A DNA stretch of 64,000 bases from Streptomyces sp. NBC_01231 (lineage in GTDB: Bacteria; Actinomycetota; Actinomycetes; Streptomycetales; Streptomycetaceae): assembly GCA_035999765.1 (NCBI GenBank), contig CP108521.1, forward strand, positions 10,478,001-10,542,000, in the 5' to 3' direction. This document shows, one piece after another, positions 17,579 to 26,387 of this stretch. Both the position numbers and the translations under genes were made by a program. The notes beneath the pieces were generated by a model. That model was not told the origin of the DNA and did not search any database. It saw only the letters and a program-made list of their open reading frames with translations. Every line of letters starts with the position of its first letter. Position 1 is the first letter of the stretch.

Positions 17579-18130
17579 CTAGTCGAAGAAGTCGTATGCC
17601 ATGAAGGCGAGGCAGACGACCGTTCCGTCCTCCTCCACTGCCTCGTAGCCGTCTCGTTCCTCCGCCTCGACCGGGAAGAACAGGGCGTTGCCACCGCGGT
17701 CCGGATCGGTGACGATCTCGGCGTAGTTGAGTCGGCGGCTCTGGCCGTCTCCGGCCGCGATGATTCTTTTGGCCTCACGGAGATCGGCCTCGGCGTCGCG
17801 GCCTCCGACGTGCAGCGGGTCGAACGGATCGCTGCACAGGACGGCGTATCCGTCCACCGCTGCCGGTTCGTAGGCACCGTATCCGTCGCCCCACTCGGCC
17901 GCGACGACCCGGGCGGCATCCGCCGGCGGTAGAACGACCATGCTGACCCGGGCCACCGCCGGCCCGTCGCCCTCCTCGTGCCAGTAGAAGCCCGCGTACA
18001 CCGGGGCGGTGCGCAGACCGGAGGGCGGATTGCCGTGAACCCAGCGACCGTAGGTCGTCATTGCGTACCAGGTGACCCCTTCCGCCGGTACCAGCTCTCC
18101 GACGTACGCGAACCATTCCGGCCGCTTCAT
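17579..18130 (-). CDS. Hypothetical cytoplasmic protein
   Basis: A 183-residue acidic protein without signal peptide or membrane segments. It is rich in aromatic residues (WFAYVGELVPAEGVTWYAM, VYAGFYWHEEGDG, ending in MAYDFFD). GAGGGG precedes the ATG at 18130 and codon use is typical of a real Streptomyces gene. I do not recognise the family. No operon partner is present. Confidence 0.7.
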   Translation of the reverse strand: MKRPEWFAYVGELVPAEGVTWYAMTTYGRWVHGNPPSGLRTAPVYAGFYWHEEGDGPAVARVSMVVLPPADAARVVAAEWGDGYGAYEPAAVDGYAVLCSDPFDPLHVGGRDAEADLREAKRIIAAGDGQSRRLNYAEIVTDPDRGGNALFFPVEAEERDGYEAVEEDGTVVCLAFMAYDFFD

Positions 18131-18532
18131 TGCCCCCTCGCCGTTGGGATCGAGGTGATCCGCCCACTGCTATAACAAGGCGTCCATGGTGTCCGCGGGG
18201 GTGGCGGAGGCGGGCGAGTCCTTGGCTGCTGTCATGGCGCACAGCGTGGCAGGGGGGCCGACACTGCACGGCCGGACCAACTGGTCCCAGGTTGACGGCA
18301 AGTCAGGTAAGACCTGTGGAACCGCTTTGGGCGCCTCAGTGGTGTGCTGCGTATCACGCCCTCAAAGGTCGCCCAAGTTGTCTGCATCACAGCGTATATG
18401 TCCCTTTGGCGTCCATGCTCACAGGCGTGGCGACTCCCGAAGTGGAGTCCAGCGGTATGGGTGAGAAGTCCCAAAATATCCCATTACCGCCCTCGTGACG
18501 TTCCTCCTTGTTCCCCTGGAAAGGTGCCCATC
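18131..18532. other. Intergenic region upstream of the type III PKS
   Basis: About 400 bases between divergent genes, with no supported coding sequence. The last 80 bases (GTCCCAAAATATCCCATTAC) are relatively AT-rich and may hold the PKS promoter. Confidence 0.4.
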
Positions 18533-19717
18533 ATGGCCGCTTACCTCTGTCCCCCTGCCGTGATACACGGCGAACACACCGTGGAGACCAGCCAGATCGT
18601 GGCGGAGGTGCGCGATCGGCACCCGCACGCGGCGTGGGCGCCGCGGATCGACGGCATCGCGGCCAGTACGGGCATCGAGACCCGCGGGTGGATGCTGCCT
18701 CTGGAGACCGCCGTCGCGCCCGGCGACGGCAGCGGCCTGCGGGCCGTCGGCATCGGGCCCGCCCAAAAGGCGCTGGCGCGTGACGGGTTCACCCAGCAGG
18801 ACGTGGACCGCGTGATCGCCGCCCTCGAGTCGATACCCGCGCCGCAGACCGTCCAGGAGCGCACCGCCCCGGCCTGGGAAGCCGTGCAGTCCTACGGGGA
18901 GCGTGCGGCGCGCGGGGCCCTGCAGACAGCCGGGTTGGACGTCGCAGACGTCGACTGCCTGATCACCAGTCACTCCACCACCCCGGCGCTGCCGGGTCTG
19001 GACATCGCCCTGGCGAACAGGCTTCCGCTCCGCAACGACGCGATGCTGCTGCCGGCTACGCAGTGGGCCTGTGTCGCGGGGACCCGTTCCCTTGCCCTGG
19101 CGGCGGATCTCGTGGCCGCGGACCCCGACCGGGTGGTCCTGGTCGTGATCGCGGAGGCGCTGAGCACGACCTATCAGCCCGCGGACGACACCATCGAGTC
19201 CCTGATCGTCCGGTTGCTGTTCGCGGACACCGCGGTCGCCGCGGTGGTCACGGGCCGCCCGAGACGCGAGTCGGTGCTGCGGCTGGACGCCGCCTGGCAC
19301 CACACCCTGCCCGGCACCCAGAACCTGCACCGCCTGGACACGCGGGCGGACGGCACCCACTTCGTGATGGACCGGCGAGGGCCGCGTGCCGTACAGGAGA
19401 CGGTCACCGCGATGTGGGAATGGCTGCGCCTCCGTTACCAGGACGACCCCGACTCCTGGCACCCCGACGTGCTGCTAGCGCACCCCGGCGGGACCAGGGT
19501 GCTGGAGTACATGGAGCAGACGATGCCCGACGCGTGGCCGTCGGGGCTGCTGGACTACAGCCGGGACAGCTACACCAGCGGCAACCGTGGAGGCGCCGCC
19601 GTGTTCGACATCCTGAGGCGGGCGCACGACGCCGGGCAGAAGCCGGGCCATCGCGCCGTCCTGTACGCGGCGGCACCGGGGCTCACCGCCACCGCCCTGG
19701 AAGGGGAGTGGCTGTAG
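18533..19717 (+). CDS. Type III polyketide synthase
   Basis: A 394-residue chalcone-synthase-fold enzyme that would load an acyl-CoA starter and extend it with malonyl-CoA units. The catalytic cysteine lies in WACVAGTRSLALA, the histidine in LLAHPGGTRVLEYM and the asparagine in TSGNRGGAAVFDIL, giving the Cys-His-Asn triad. The N-terminus (YLCPPAVIHGEH) matches actinobacterial type III PKSs. ATG 18533 is preferred; the upstream frame extension lacks family similarity. The gene has no tailoring enzymes in a common operon; the nearby P450 belongs to a different family and strand context. The product is unknown. Confidence 0.88.
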   Translation: MAAYLCPPAVIHGEHTVETSQIVAEVRDRHPHAAWAPRIDGIAASTGIETRGWMLPLETAVAPGDGSGLRAVGIGPAQKALARDGFTQQDVDRVIAALESIPAPQTVQERTAPAWEAVQSYGERAARGALQTAGLDVADVDCLITSHSTTPALPGLDIALANRLPLRNDAMLLPATQWACVAGTRSLALAADLVAADPDRVVLVVIAEALSTTYQPADDTIESLIVRLLFADTAVAAVVTGRPRRESVLRLDAAWHHTLPGTQNLHRLDTRADGTHFVMDRRGPRAVQETVTAMWEWLRLRYQDDPDSWHPDVLLAHPGGTRVLEYMEQTMPDAWPSGLLDYSRDSYTSGNRGGAAVFDILRRAHDAGQKPGHRAVLYAAAPGLTATALEGEWL

Positions 19718-19883
19718 AGGGAACCCGCGCCACCCGTGCCGGCAGCAGACGGGCGGCCCGCATCACCGGTCACGCCACCGGGATCGCTGAGGGTGCGCCC
19801 GTACCGTCGGTGCCGTCGGCAGAGGCGCACGACGCCCCGACCCTCGCCGCCCTCGCGTGCGGGGGCGCGCCCCGCGGGCCGCG

Positions 19884-22046
19884 TCACCTTGCGACTTCCG
19901 CCCAGACCACCTTGCCGGTGTCCGTCCACCGCACCCCCCACCGGGTGGTGAGCCTGTGCACGATGTGCAGGCCACGCCCGCCGTCGTCGAGGAGGCCGCC
20001 CCGGCTCAGATGTGGCCTGCCGTTGCCGGTGTCGCCCACCTCGCACAGCAGGGTGGGACCGGCCCTGATCAGCCGTATCGTGATGGGTCCGGTGGCATAG
20101 CGCACCGCGTTGGTGACCAGTTCGCTGACCAGCAGCGGTACGTCGTTCTGGGTACCGCCCCTGGTGTGCCATTGCCGCAGCAGCGCCAAGACATGCGCGC
20201 GGGCACGGGCGGGCGCGTCGTCACGGGCGGCCAGCCGCCAGGTCGCGGTGTCCTCCTTGCGGTAGCCGATCATGCGTGCGAGCAGCAGGGTCACGTCGTC
20301 GCGCTGGCGCACGGGCGCCAGCGCGGAGACGACGTGCCGTGCGGCCTGCTGCAGGGCGTCCCAGGGGTGCACCGTGGACACGGCATCCGCCAGTCTGCTG
20401 ATGCTCTCGTCGATCGACAGGGTCCGATCCTCCACCAGGCCGTCGGTGTAGAGGGCGAGCAGGGAGCCCGGGGGCGCCCTGAACGTGTGCACGTCGAACG
20501 GCTCCCGCAACGCGAACTCGGCCCCCAGGCCGGGGTGAGGGCGGATCGGGAGGGGACCCGCGTGCCCGTTCGGAAGCATCAGGACCGGGGGGAGATGGCC
20601 GGCGCTGGAGAGCGCCACATGGTGGCTGACCGGGTCGTAGAGGGCGATGCAGCAGGTGGAGCCGAGGGCGCTGTAGCCGGCCGTCAGCCCGGACTCCGTG
20701 TCGTCCAGCAGCGTCACGGTCTCGTCCAGGTGCTCCAGCACCTCGTCGGGTGCCAGCCCCGCCGACAGCAGCGCGCGAGCCTCCATGCTCAGCTGGCCCA
20801 TGGCTGCCGCGGCTCCCAGGCCGTGCCCGACGACGTCACCGACGACCAGCGCGGTACGGCCGTCCGGCAGCGGGAAGCTGTTCACCCAGTCGCCGCCGAC
20901 GCCCGCGCTGTCGGGGGTGGCGGGCTGGTAGATGCTGGCGATCTCAATGGTGTGGCCGCCGGCCCGGGGCAGCAGGCGGCGCTGCAACGCCAGTACCTGC
21001 GTGTGCTCGCGCTGATGCTGACGGGCCAGATCGACGTGATGGGCGGTCCTGGCCACCAGTTCCTGCAGGTCGAACAACTCGCTGTCGCGGAAGGGGCAGC
21101 CCGCCCGCCGCCAGACCTCCGCCACGCCCAGCACGACGGGCGGCGCGGAGTCCAGAACCAGCGGTATGCACGCGACACTCGCCGACCGGTCACCGGGCAC
21201 CAGGGCACGTACCACTCGCGGACTGTCGAGTAGCCGCTCGACCGCCTCCCGGTCGGGTATGACGATGGCCTGCGGAGCATCGTTCCGCAGTACCGCCTGT
21301 GCCAGCAGGCGACTCGCGTCGCTCGGAAGATCGCCGCCCGGAGTCACGTAACCCTCGGGCCACGCCCTGTCCGGCACCAGGGCTGCCCGCCGTAGCCGGA
21401 TGCGGCCCTGCGCCTGGTCGGTGACTCCCTCGCCCGTCCACACGGCGAAGTCGAGGTCGACGGCGGCCACGTCTCCCCAGGCCAGCAGTGACTCCGCCAG
21501 CGACTGCGCGGTCTCGCCGATGTCCAGCGAGGTGCCGATCGCGTTCTCGGCGGCGTACAGGTGCAGCCTCCTGGCCATGGCGATCAGGGAGACGGTCAAA
21601 CCCTCTTCAGGTGCCGCGGCGGGCAGGATGCTCATCGAGACCACCAGCTCCGACCCGTCGCCCCGCCGCAGGCGCTGGATCCGGGCGACGTGCGCCTCGC
21701 CGATCTCCAGGACCTGCCGCAACCGCCGTGTGACCGTCGGTACGTCCCCGGGGGGCAGGAGATCGGCGAAAGGACTCCCGGCAGCGGGCTCCAGACCCGC
21801 GAATACGGGGGCGTCCAGATTGCAGCGGGTGATTCTCAGATCCCGGTCCAGGTTGACCACGCCGAGAATCTGATCCTGACGGGCGTCTGCCGGGTCGTCG
21901 GGTATGCGCCGGCGGGGGGCGCGGTCGCCCTGCGCGTTGCCGGGACCGGCGGCCGCTGCCGCTCCGCCGCGCGGGATGTAGCGCCCCAGTGCGCTGCTGA
22001 CCAGGTCAAACGGCGACGAGGGCGAGGGGGTGGGTGTGGAGTCCAT
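19884..22046 (-). CDS. PAS-GAF-PP2C (SpoIIE)-HATPase signalling protein
   Basis: A 720-residue soluble regulator. Residues about 55-150 form a PAS domain (LDRDLRITRCNLDAPVFAGL), 175-345 a GAF domain, 375-580 a SpoIIE-type PP2C phosphatase (GGDWVNSFPL, VVGDVVGHGLGAAAAM) and the last 120 an RsbW-like ATPase (LVSELVTNAVRYA, GRGLHIVHRL). Such fused proteins control anti-sigma-factor antagonists by phosphorylation and dephosphorylation. ATG 22046 follows GAGAGGG. It is transcribed toward the PKS gene, with no sigma or antagonist gene adjacent. Confidence 0.92.
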   Translation of the reverse strand: MDSTPTPSPSSPFDLVSSALGRYIPRGGAAAAAGPGNAQGDRAPRRRIPDDPADARQDQILGVVNLDRDLRITRCNLDAPVFAGLEPAAGSPFADLLPPGDVPTVTRRLRQVLEIGEAHVARIQRLRRGDGSELVVSMSILPAAAPEEGLTVSLIAMARRLHLYAAENAIGTSLDIGETAQSLAESLLAWGDVAAVDLDFAVWTGEGVTDQAQGRIRLRRAALVPDRAWPEGYVTPGGDLPSDASRLLAQAVLRNDAPQAIVIPDREAVERLLDSPRVVRALVPGDRSASVACIPLVLDSAPPVVLGVAEVWRRAGCPFRDSELFDLQELVARTAHHVDLARQHQREHTQVLALQRRLLPRAGGHTIEIASIYQPATPDSAGVGGDWVNSFPLPDGRTALVVGDVVGHGLGAAAAMGQLSMEARALLSAGLAPDEVLEHLDETVTLLDDTESGLTAGYSALGSTCCIALYDPVSHHVALSSAGHLPPVLMLPNGHAGPLPIRPHPGLGAEFALREPFDVHTFRAPPGSLLALYTDGLVEDRTLSIDESISRLADAVSTVHPWDALQQAARHVVSALAPVRQRDDVTLLLARMIGYRKEDTATWRLAARDDAPARARAHVLALLRQWHTRGGTQNDVPLLVSELVTNAVRYATGPITIRLIRAGPTLLCEVGDTGNGRPHLSRGGLLDDGGRGLHIVHRLTTRWGVRWTDTGKVVWAEVAR

Positions 22047-22700
22047 GCGGCCCTCTCGACAATCCCCGGCGCGGTGCCGGGGCCGTACTCGGACCCGTGC
22101 GACGGGGCCCGGAGACCCCTGACCGCACACCTCATTGAATAACACCGGGGGGCGCTTCGCCCACACCAGAGGATCGCGCGGTGAACGCCGACGGTGAGGA
22201 ATGCCGCGGCTGTGGGGCCGTGCTCACCTTGCCGGGGGCGTCGCCCGCCAGGCTCGGCGACCGTCGCAGGACCACTGGGCGCCGACTGGGGGGTGCGAGA
22301 TCGGCGCCCGATCCCTAGCGGTGCCAGAGGGCTACGCGGAGTGACCACTCGCGGTGCTGTCGGCGGTCCGCTGCCAGTCAGGTATGGCAGGCCCTCGTTC
22401 CATCCGCCCGTACCCCCTCTCGCAGCCGCCATGAGGCAGGTGCCGAACAACACCGAGACACCGGCCTGGCGCCGGGCCATGTCCGTCGTACCGGTCGTGC
22501 GGACCCCGGCACGTGGCGTTTCCCGTGCGCTGGGGCACCGGACGCCCGGCGCGGCGTCACGAGCGCGGTGACCCATGTGCCGGCAGCGCGGCGGCCGTAT
22601 CGGTCGATGGCAGTTCGTCTCTCACTGATTGAGAATGCCGTCGCGACCGTCTGTCGTCCGCGCGCATCCTGCCTGCAACCCAACGACGGGAGGCGACAAC
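22047..22700. other. Intergenic region, nothing recognised
   Basis: About 650 bases between divergent genes. Several overlapping frames exist on both strands, but none has a ribosome site and a family resemblance together. It must contain the promoters of the phosphatase gene and of the reductase-P450 operon. Confidence 0.4.
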
Positions 22701-23744
22701 GTGGTCGGAACCAGTGAGGTCGCGGATTCCGGGTCCGGCGTCGCCGCCGGGCGGTCGACGCCAAGGAACGCGGCGACTCTGACGGTGTCCGCGAAGGAGG
22801 ATGTCGCCGAGGGCGTCGTGGCACTCACTCTCGCCCACCCGGACGGCGCGCGGCTGCCGGACTGGACGCCGGGCTCTCACATCGACCTGGCCCTGCCATG
22901 GGGGCCCCACCGCTCGAACGAAGCAGGGAGTGGGGGAGGGGCGACCAGACAGTACTCCCTGTGCGGCGACCGATGGGACGCGCACACCTACCGGATCGCC
23001 GTGCTGCGGGATCCCGCGGGCCGCGGCTGCTCCGCCCATGTGCACGATCGGTTGCGTGCGGGAGACCGCGTCGGGGTCGGCGGCCCGCGCAACCACTTCC
23101 CCCTGGTGCCGTCGGAGAAGTACCTGTTCATCGCGGGCGGCATCGGCATCACCCCGTTGCTGCCCATGATGCGCCAGGCCGAACTGCTCGGTGCGGACTG
23201 GCAGTTGCTGTACGGCGGGCGTACACGGTCGTCGATGGCCTTTCGCGAGGAGCTGACGGCTGCCCACGGCGAGCGGGTGCACGTCGTCCCGCAGGACGAA
23301 CTCGGGCTGCTGGACCTGGCGGCCTGGCTGGGCACACCGCGGCCGGACACCAAGGTGTACTGCTGCGGCCCCGCTCCGCTGCTCGCCGCCGTCGAAGCGG
23401 CGTGCGCCGCCTGGCCGCCGTATGCCCTGCGGGTCGAGCGCTTCACCGCCGCCGCGCAGACCGCGTCGGTGCGGGACGCGCCCTTCGAGGTCGAGCTGCG
23501 CCGCACCGGACGTAGCATCACCGTCACCCCGGAGGTCTCGGTGCTGGATGCGGTGCGGCGCGCCGGTGCCGACGTGCTGTCCTCCTGCGAGCAGGGCACC
23601 TGCGGAACATGTCTGACACCGGTGCTGGAAGGGCAGCCGGATCACCGGGACTCGGTGCTGGCCGACCATGAACGGGCGGCGAACGACTGCATGTTCCTGT
23701 GCGTGTCGCGTTCCTGCGGCGACCGTCTTGTTCTCGATCTCTGA
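22701..23744 (+). CDS. PDR/VanB-type ferredoxin reductase (FMN/NAD/2Fe-2S)
   Basis: A 347-residue electron-transfer protein of the phthalate dioxygenase reductase family. A flavin domain (RQYSLCGDRW) comes first, then an NAD domain (IAGGIGITPLLPMM, CCGPAPLL). A C-terminal plant-type 2Fe-2S domain has ligands CEQGTCGTC and a later Cys in MFLCVSRSC. GTG 22701 sits seven bases after GGGAGG and is preferred over the upstream ATG. The P450 gene begins 47 bases downstream, so it probably supplies electrons from NAD(P)H to the P450, in place of the usual separate ferredoxin and reductase. Confidence 0.88.
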   Translation: MVGTSEVADSGSGVAAGRSTPRNAATLTVSAKEDVAEGVVALTLAHPDGARLPDWTPGSHIDLALPWGPHRSNEAGSGGGATRQYSLCGDRWDAHTYRIAVLRDPAGRGCSAHVHDRLRAGDRVGVGGPRNHFPLVPSEKYLFIAGGIGITPLLPMMRQAELLGADWQLLYGGRTRSSMAFREELTAAHGERVHVVPQDELGLLDLAAWLGTPRPDTKVYCCGPAPLLAAVEAACAAWPPYALRVERFTAAAQTASVRDAPFEVELRRTGRSITVTPEVSVLDAVRRAGADVLSSCEQGTCGTCLTPVLEGQPDHRDSVLADHERAANDCMFLCVSRSCGDRLVLDL

Positions 23745-23791
23745 GACCAATCTCTGACGTCCGAGACGTCTTCAGTTCTCAAGGAGCCGTG

Positions 23792-25006
23792 ATGACCGAG
23801 GCACTGGACGGTGCCGTCGTGCCGCCCGTCAGTGACGCCGACCCGTTCGCCCACGAGGTCCTGCTGGACCCCGAACCGCTGCACCACGCCCTGCGCGAGG
23901 CCGGTCCGGTCGTGTACCTCTCGCGCTACGACGTCCACGCGCTGGCCCGCTACGAGCAGGTGCACGCCGCCCTGGTGGACTGGCAGCACTTCGAGTCCGG
24001 CTCGGGCGTCGGCCTGGCCAACTTCCGGCACGAGAAGCCGTGGCGTCCGCCGAGCCTGCTGCTGGAGGCCGACCCGCCCCGCCACGACGCCCCGCGCCGG
24101 ATCCTGCGCGAGATCCTCGCCCCGCCCGCCCTGCGTCGCCTGAGCGCGTCGTGGGCCGTGGCGGCCGCGGAACTCGTCGACCAAGTCCTCGCCGACGGGA
24201 ACGAGTTCGACGCCTTCACCGCGCTGGCGGAGGCCTTCCCGCTGCGAGCCTTCCCGGACGCGGTGGGCCTCGGCCCGCACGGCCGGGAGAACCTGCTGCC
24301 GTACGGCAACATGGCCTTCAACGCGTTCGGCCCGCGCAATGACCTCGTCGCGGCGGATGCCCACCGGGTGGCCGAGCTGTCGGTGTGGGTGAACGCGCAG
24401 TGTGAACGGGAGGCGCTCAGCGAGGACGGCTTCGGCGCGCGGATCTGGGCCGCCGCCGACCGAGGCGAGCTGACGCACGAGCAGGCGCCGTTGGTGGTGC
24501 GGTCGCTGCTCACGGCCGGCGTCGACACCACCGTGCACGGCCTGGCGGCCTGCCTGTACGCATGTGCCACTCACCCCGAGGAGTGGCAACGGCTGCGGGA
24601 GCAACCGGCGTTGGCGCGGGCCGCGTTCGACGAGGCGGTCCGCTGGCAGTCGCCCGTGCAGACCTTCTTCCGCACCGCCACCACCGACGTGACCATCGCG
24701 GGCACCGTCATCCCCGAAGGCACGAAGATCCTCATGTTCCTCGGCGCGGCCAACCGCGACCCCGACCGCTGGACCTCCCCCGACCGCTTCGATCTCACCT
24801 GCGATCCCTCGGGCCACGTCGGCTTCGGCATGGGCCTGCACCAGTGCATCGGCCAGCACGTCGCCCGACTGGAGGCCGAGGCGCTGCTGACCGCCCTGGC
24901 CCGCCGCGTCGAGCGGATCGAACTCACCGGCACACCGCACCGCCACCCCAACAACACCCTGCGCTCATGGGCGTCCCTGCCTCTACGCGTCCGGCCGACC
25001 GCCTGA
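23792..25006 (+). CDS. CYP199-like cytochrome P450 (aryl O-demethylase candidate)
   Basis: A 404-residue P450. The heme-binding loop is [12 protein letters not shown] with the cysteine near residue 352, the I helix carries AGVDTT and the ExxR motif is EAVR. Segments [38 protein letters not shown] and [10 protein letters not shown] closely resemble CYP199A enzymes, which oxidise para-substituted benzoates and O-demethylate 4-methoxybenzoate. AAGGAG precedes the ATG. It follows the reductase gene and precedes a decayed formaldehyde dehydrogenase gene, which fits release of formaldehyde by demethylation. Substrate assignment is by recalled similarity. Confidence 0.88.
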   Translation: MTEALDGAVVPPVSDADPFAHEVLLDPEPLHHALREAGPVVYLSRYDVHALARYEQVHAALVDWQHFESGSGVGLANFRHEKPWRPPSLLLEADPPRHDAPRRILREILAPPALRRLSASWAVAAAELVDQVLADGNEFDAFTALAEAFPLRAFPDAVGLGPHGRENLLPYGNMAFNAFGPRNDLVAADAHRVAELSVWVNAQCEREALSEDGFGARIWAAADRGELTHEQAPLVVRSLLTAGVDTTVHGLAACLYACATHPEEWQRLREQPALARAAFDEAVRWQSPVQTFFRTATTDVTIAGTVIPEGTKILMFLGAANRDPDRWTSPDRFDLTCDPSGHVGFGMGLHQCIGQHVARLEAEALLTALARRVERIELTGTPHRHPNNTLRSWASLPLRVRPTA

Positions 25007-25060
25007 ACGGTCGGCGCGTCATCTCCGCTCATCTCCGCGGAAAGCAAGGGAAACCAGCAA

Positions 25061-25618
25061 TGTCCCAGCAGGTACGAGGCATCGTCGCGTGGGCGAAGGG
25101 GGAGCCCGTCGGCATCGAGACGATCGTGATCCCCGACCCGGGGCCGGGGGGGCGATGGTACGGATCCAGACATGCGGGGTGTGTCACACCGACCTCCACT
25201 ACCGTGAGGGTGGCATCAACGACGAGTTCCCCTTCCTGCTCGGCCACGAGGCCGCGGGCGTCGTGGAGTCGGTCGGCGAGGGTGTCACGGATGTGGCGCC
25301 CGGCGACTTCGTGGTCCTCAACTGGCGTGCCGTGTGCGGCCAGTGCCGGGCCTGCCTGCGCGAGCGGCCCTGGTACTGCTTCGACACTCACAACGCCCGG
25401 CAGAAGATGACCCTCACCGACGGCACCGAGCTGTCCCCGTCCCTGGGCGTCGGCGCGTTCGCCGAGAAGACGCGGGACCCTCGTCCTCGTCGGTGTGCCC
25501 GAAGCCGCAGATGAAGCTTGAGCTGCCCCTGCTGGACGTCTTCGGCCGGGGCGGGGTCGAGGACGCCTTTGCCCGAATGCACAAGGGCGACGTGCTGCGT
25601 TCCGTGGTCGTGCTGTGA
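25061..25618 (+). pseudogene. mscR: S-(hydroxymethyl)mycothiol dehydrogenase, decayed
   Basis: The start ([20 protein letters not shown]) and the zinc-site block ([31 protein letters not shown], then [16 protein letters not shown]) are those of mycothiol-dependent formaldehyde dehydrogenase. The frame shifts in a run of seven G at 25146-25152. After GVGAFAEKT about 110 residues are missing, resuming at TLVLVGVP. A second deletion joins LLDVFGRGG directly to VEDAFARMHKGDVLRSVVVL, the normal C-terminus. The ancestral enzyme detoxified formaldehyde with mycothiol, a thiol specific to Actinobacteria. The gene follows the P450 by 54 bases and cannot be functional. Confidence 0.85.
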
Positions 25619-25725
25619 CGGCCGCCGCCCGCGTCGAGCACCTGGTCACGTCCGGCACGTTCAGCATGCACGGAGGCGCCTGGGACGTCGACAACAACGT
25701 GTTGGCGGCGCGGCAGACCCCTTGA
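25615..25725 (+). pseudogene. MBL-fold hydrolase, N-terminal remnant
   Basis: GTG at 25615 overlaps the stop of the broken dehydrogenase. The 36 residues (ARVEHLVTSGTFSMHGGAW, DVDNNVL...) match the start of the metallo-beta-lactamase-fold hydrolase that commonly follows mscR in actinobacteria. Translation ends after LAARQTP, before any metal-binding motif, so only the first tenth of the gene survives. Confidence 0.7.
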
Positions 25726-25753
25726 TCGAGAGGCAGAAGCCAGCCGAAGAGCC

Positions 25754-25784
25754 TTGACCTCAAGTCTGGTTGAGTTTTTATGGT
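25754..25784 (+). promoter_or_regulatory. MerR-type promoter with long spacer
   Basis: TTGACC (25754-25759) and TATGGT (25779-25784) are separated by 19 bases, and the spacer carries the dyad CTCAA-N6-TTGAG (25759-25774). This is the layout of promoters activated by MerR/SoxR-type regulators (TTGACCTCAAG...). It precedes the MarR-like gene. No intact MerR gene adjoins it. Confidence 0.5.
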
Positions 25785-25827
25785 CGGTCTCGTCGAACCA
25801 GTTCAGGCAAAGACGGAGGGATTGGCC

Positions 25828-26286
25828 GTGGAGTACTCGCACAACGACGCCGAACTGATCCAGCAGCCCATCGGCTACTGGAGTTGGGCCGCCTTCAAGG
25901 CTGTCGTCACCCGAACCCGGGGCGCCCTCGCCGGGATCGGCACCACCCAGCCGCAGTGGTGGGTCCTCGCACAAGTCGCACGAGCCGACACGGTCAAAAC
26001 CCGGGACGAGGTGTCCCGCCTCCTCAGGAACTACCTCGACACGGGCTCGCAGGCCATGGAGTCTGAGATCGACGCGACCATCGCCCAGGGCTGGATCACC
26101 GAGGATTCCGAGGGACGCCTGAGTATCACGGCCGAGGGCAGTGCGTTCTACGACAAGGCCGCGGTCCTCCAGGACGAGCTGTGGGCGGAACGGCACGCGG
26201 GCATCTCCGACGAGGCGTACCTGACCACCCTCAAGGTGCTGCAGCGATTCATCCACAACACGGGCGGGCGTGCCTGGCACCACTAG
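25828..26286 (+). CDS. MarR-family transcriptional regulator
   Basis: A 152-residue winged-helix protein. Helices SWAAFKAVVTRTRGALAG and QPQWWVLAQVARA precede the DNA-binding part (TRDEVSRLLRNYL...ESEIDATIAQGWITEDSEGRLSITAEG). GTG 25828 is chosen because GGAGGG lies seven bases before it; an in-frame ATG at 25780 overlaps the predicted promoter. It follows the demethylation locus and might respond to aromatic acids, as many MarR proteins do, but no operator was identified. Confidence 0.78.
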   Translation: MEYSHNDAELIQQPIGYWSWAAFKAVVTRTRGALAGIGTTQPQWWVLAQVARADTVKTRDEVSRLLRNYLDTGSQAMESEIDATIAQGWITEDSEGRLSITAEGSAFYDKAAVLQDELWAERHAGISDEAYLTTLKVLQRFIHNTGGRAWHH

Positions 26287-26387
26287 GTTGTCTCTCCTTC
26301 GATCAGCAGCGGAGCCAGAGCAGGAGGGGTGCGGCGGTGACGGTGACATGGTCCCACCCTGTGGATCATGTGTTCTAAGATCCCGGG

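Noticed and set aside
18533..25006. Type III PKS, reductase and P450 as one biosynthetic cluster
   Set aside because: The P450 resembles the catabolic CYP199 group, the PKS is a separate unit and a signalling gene on the other strand lies between them.
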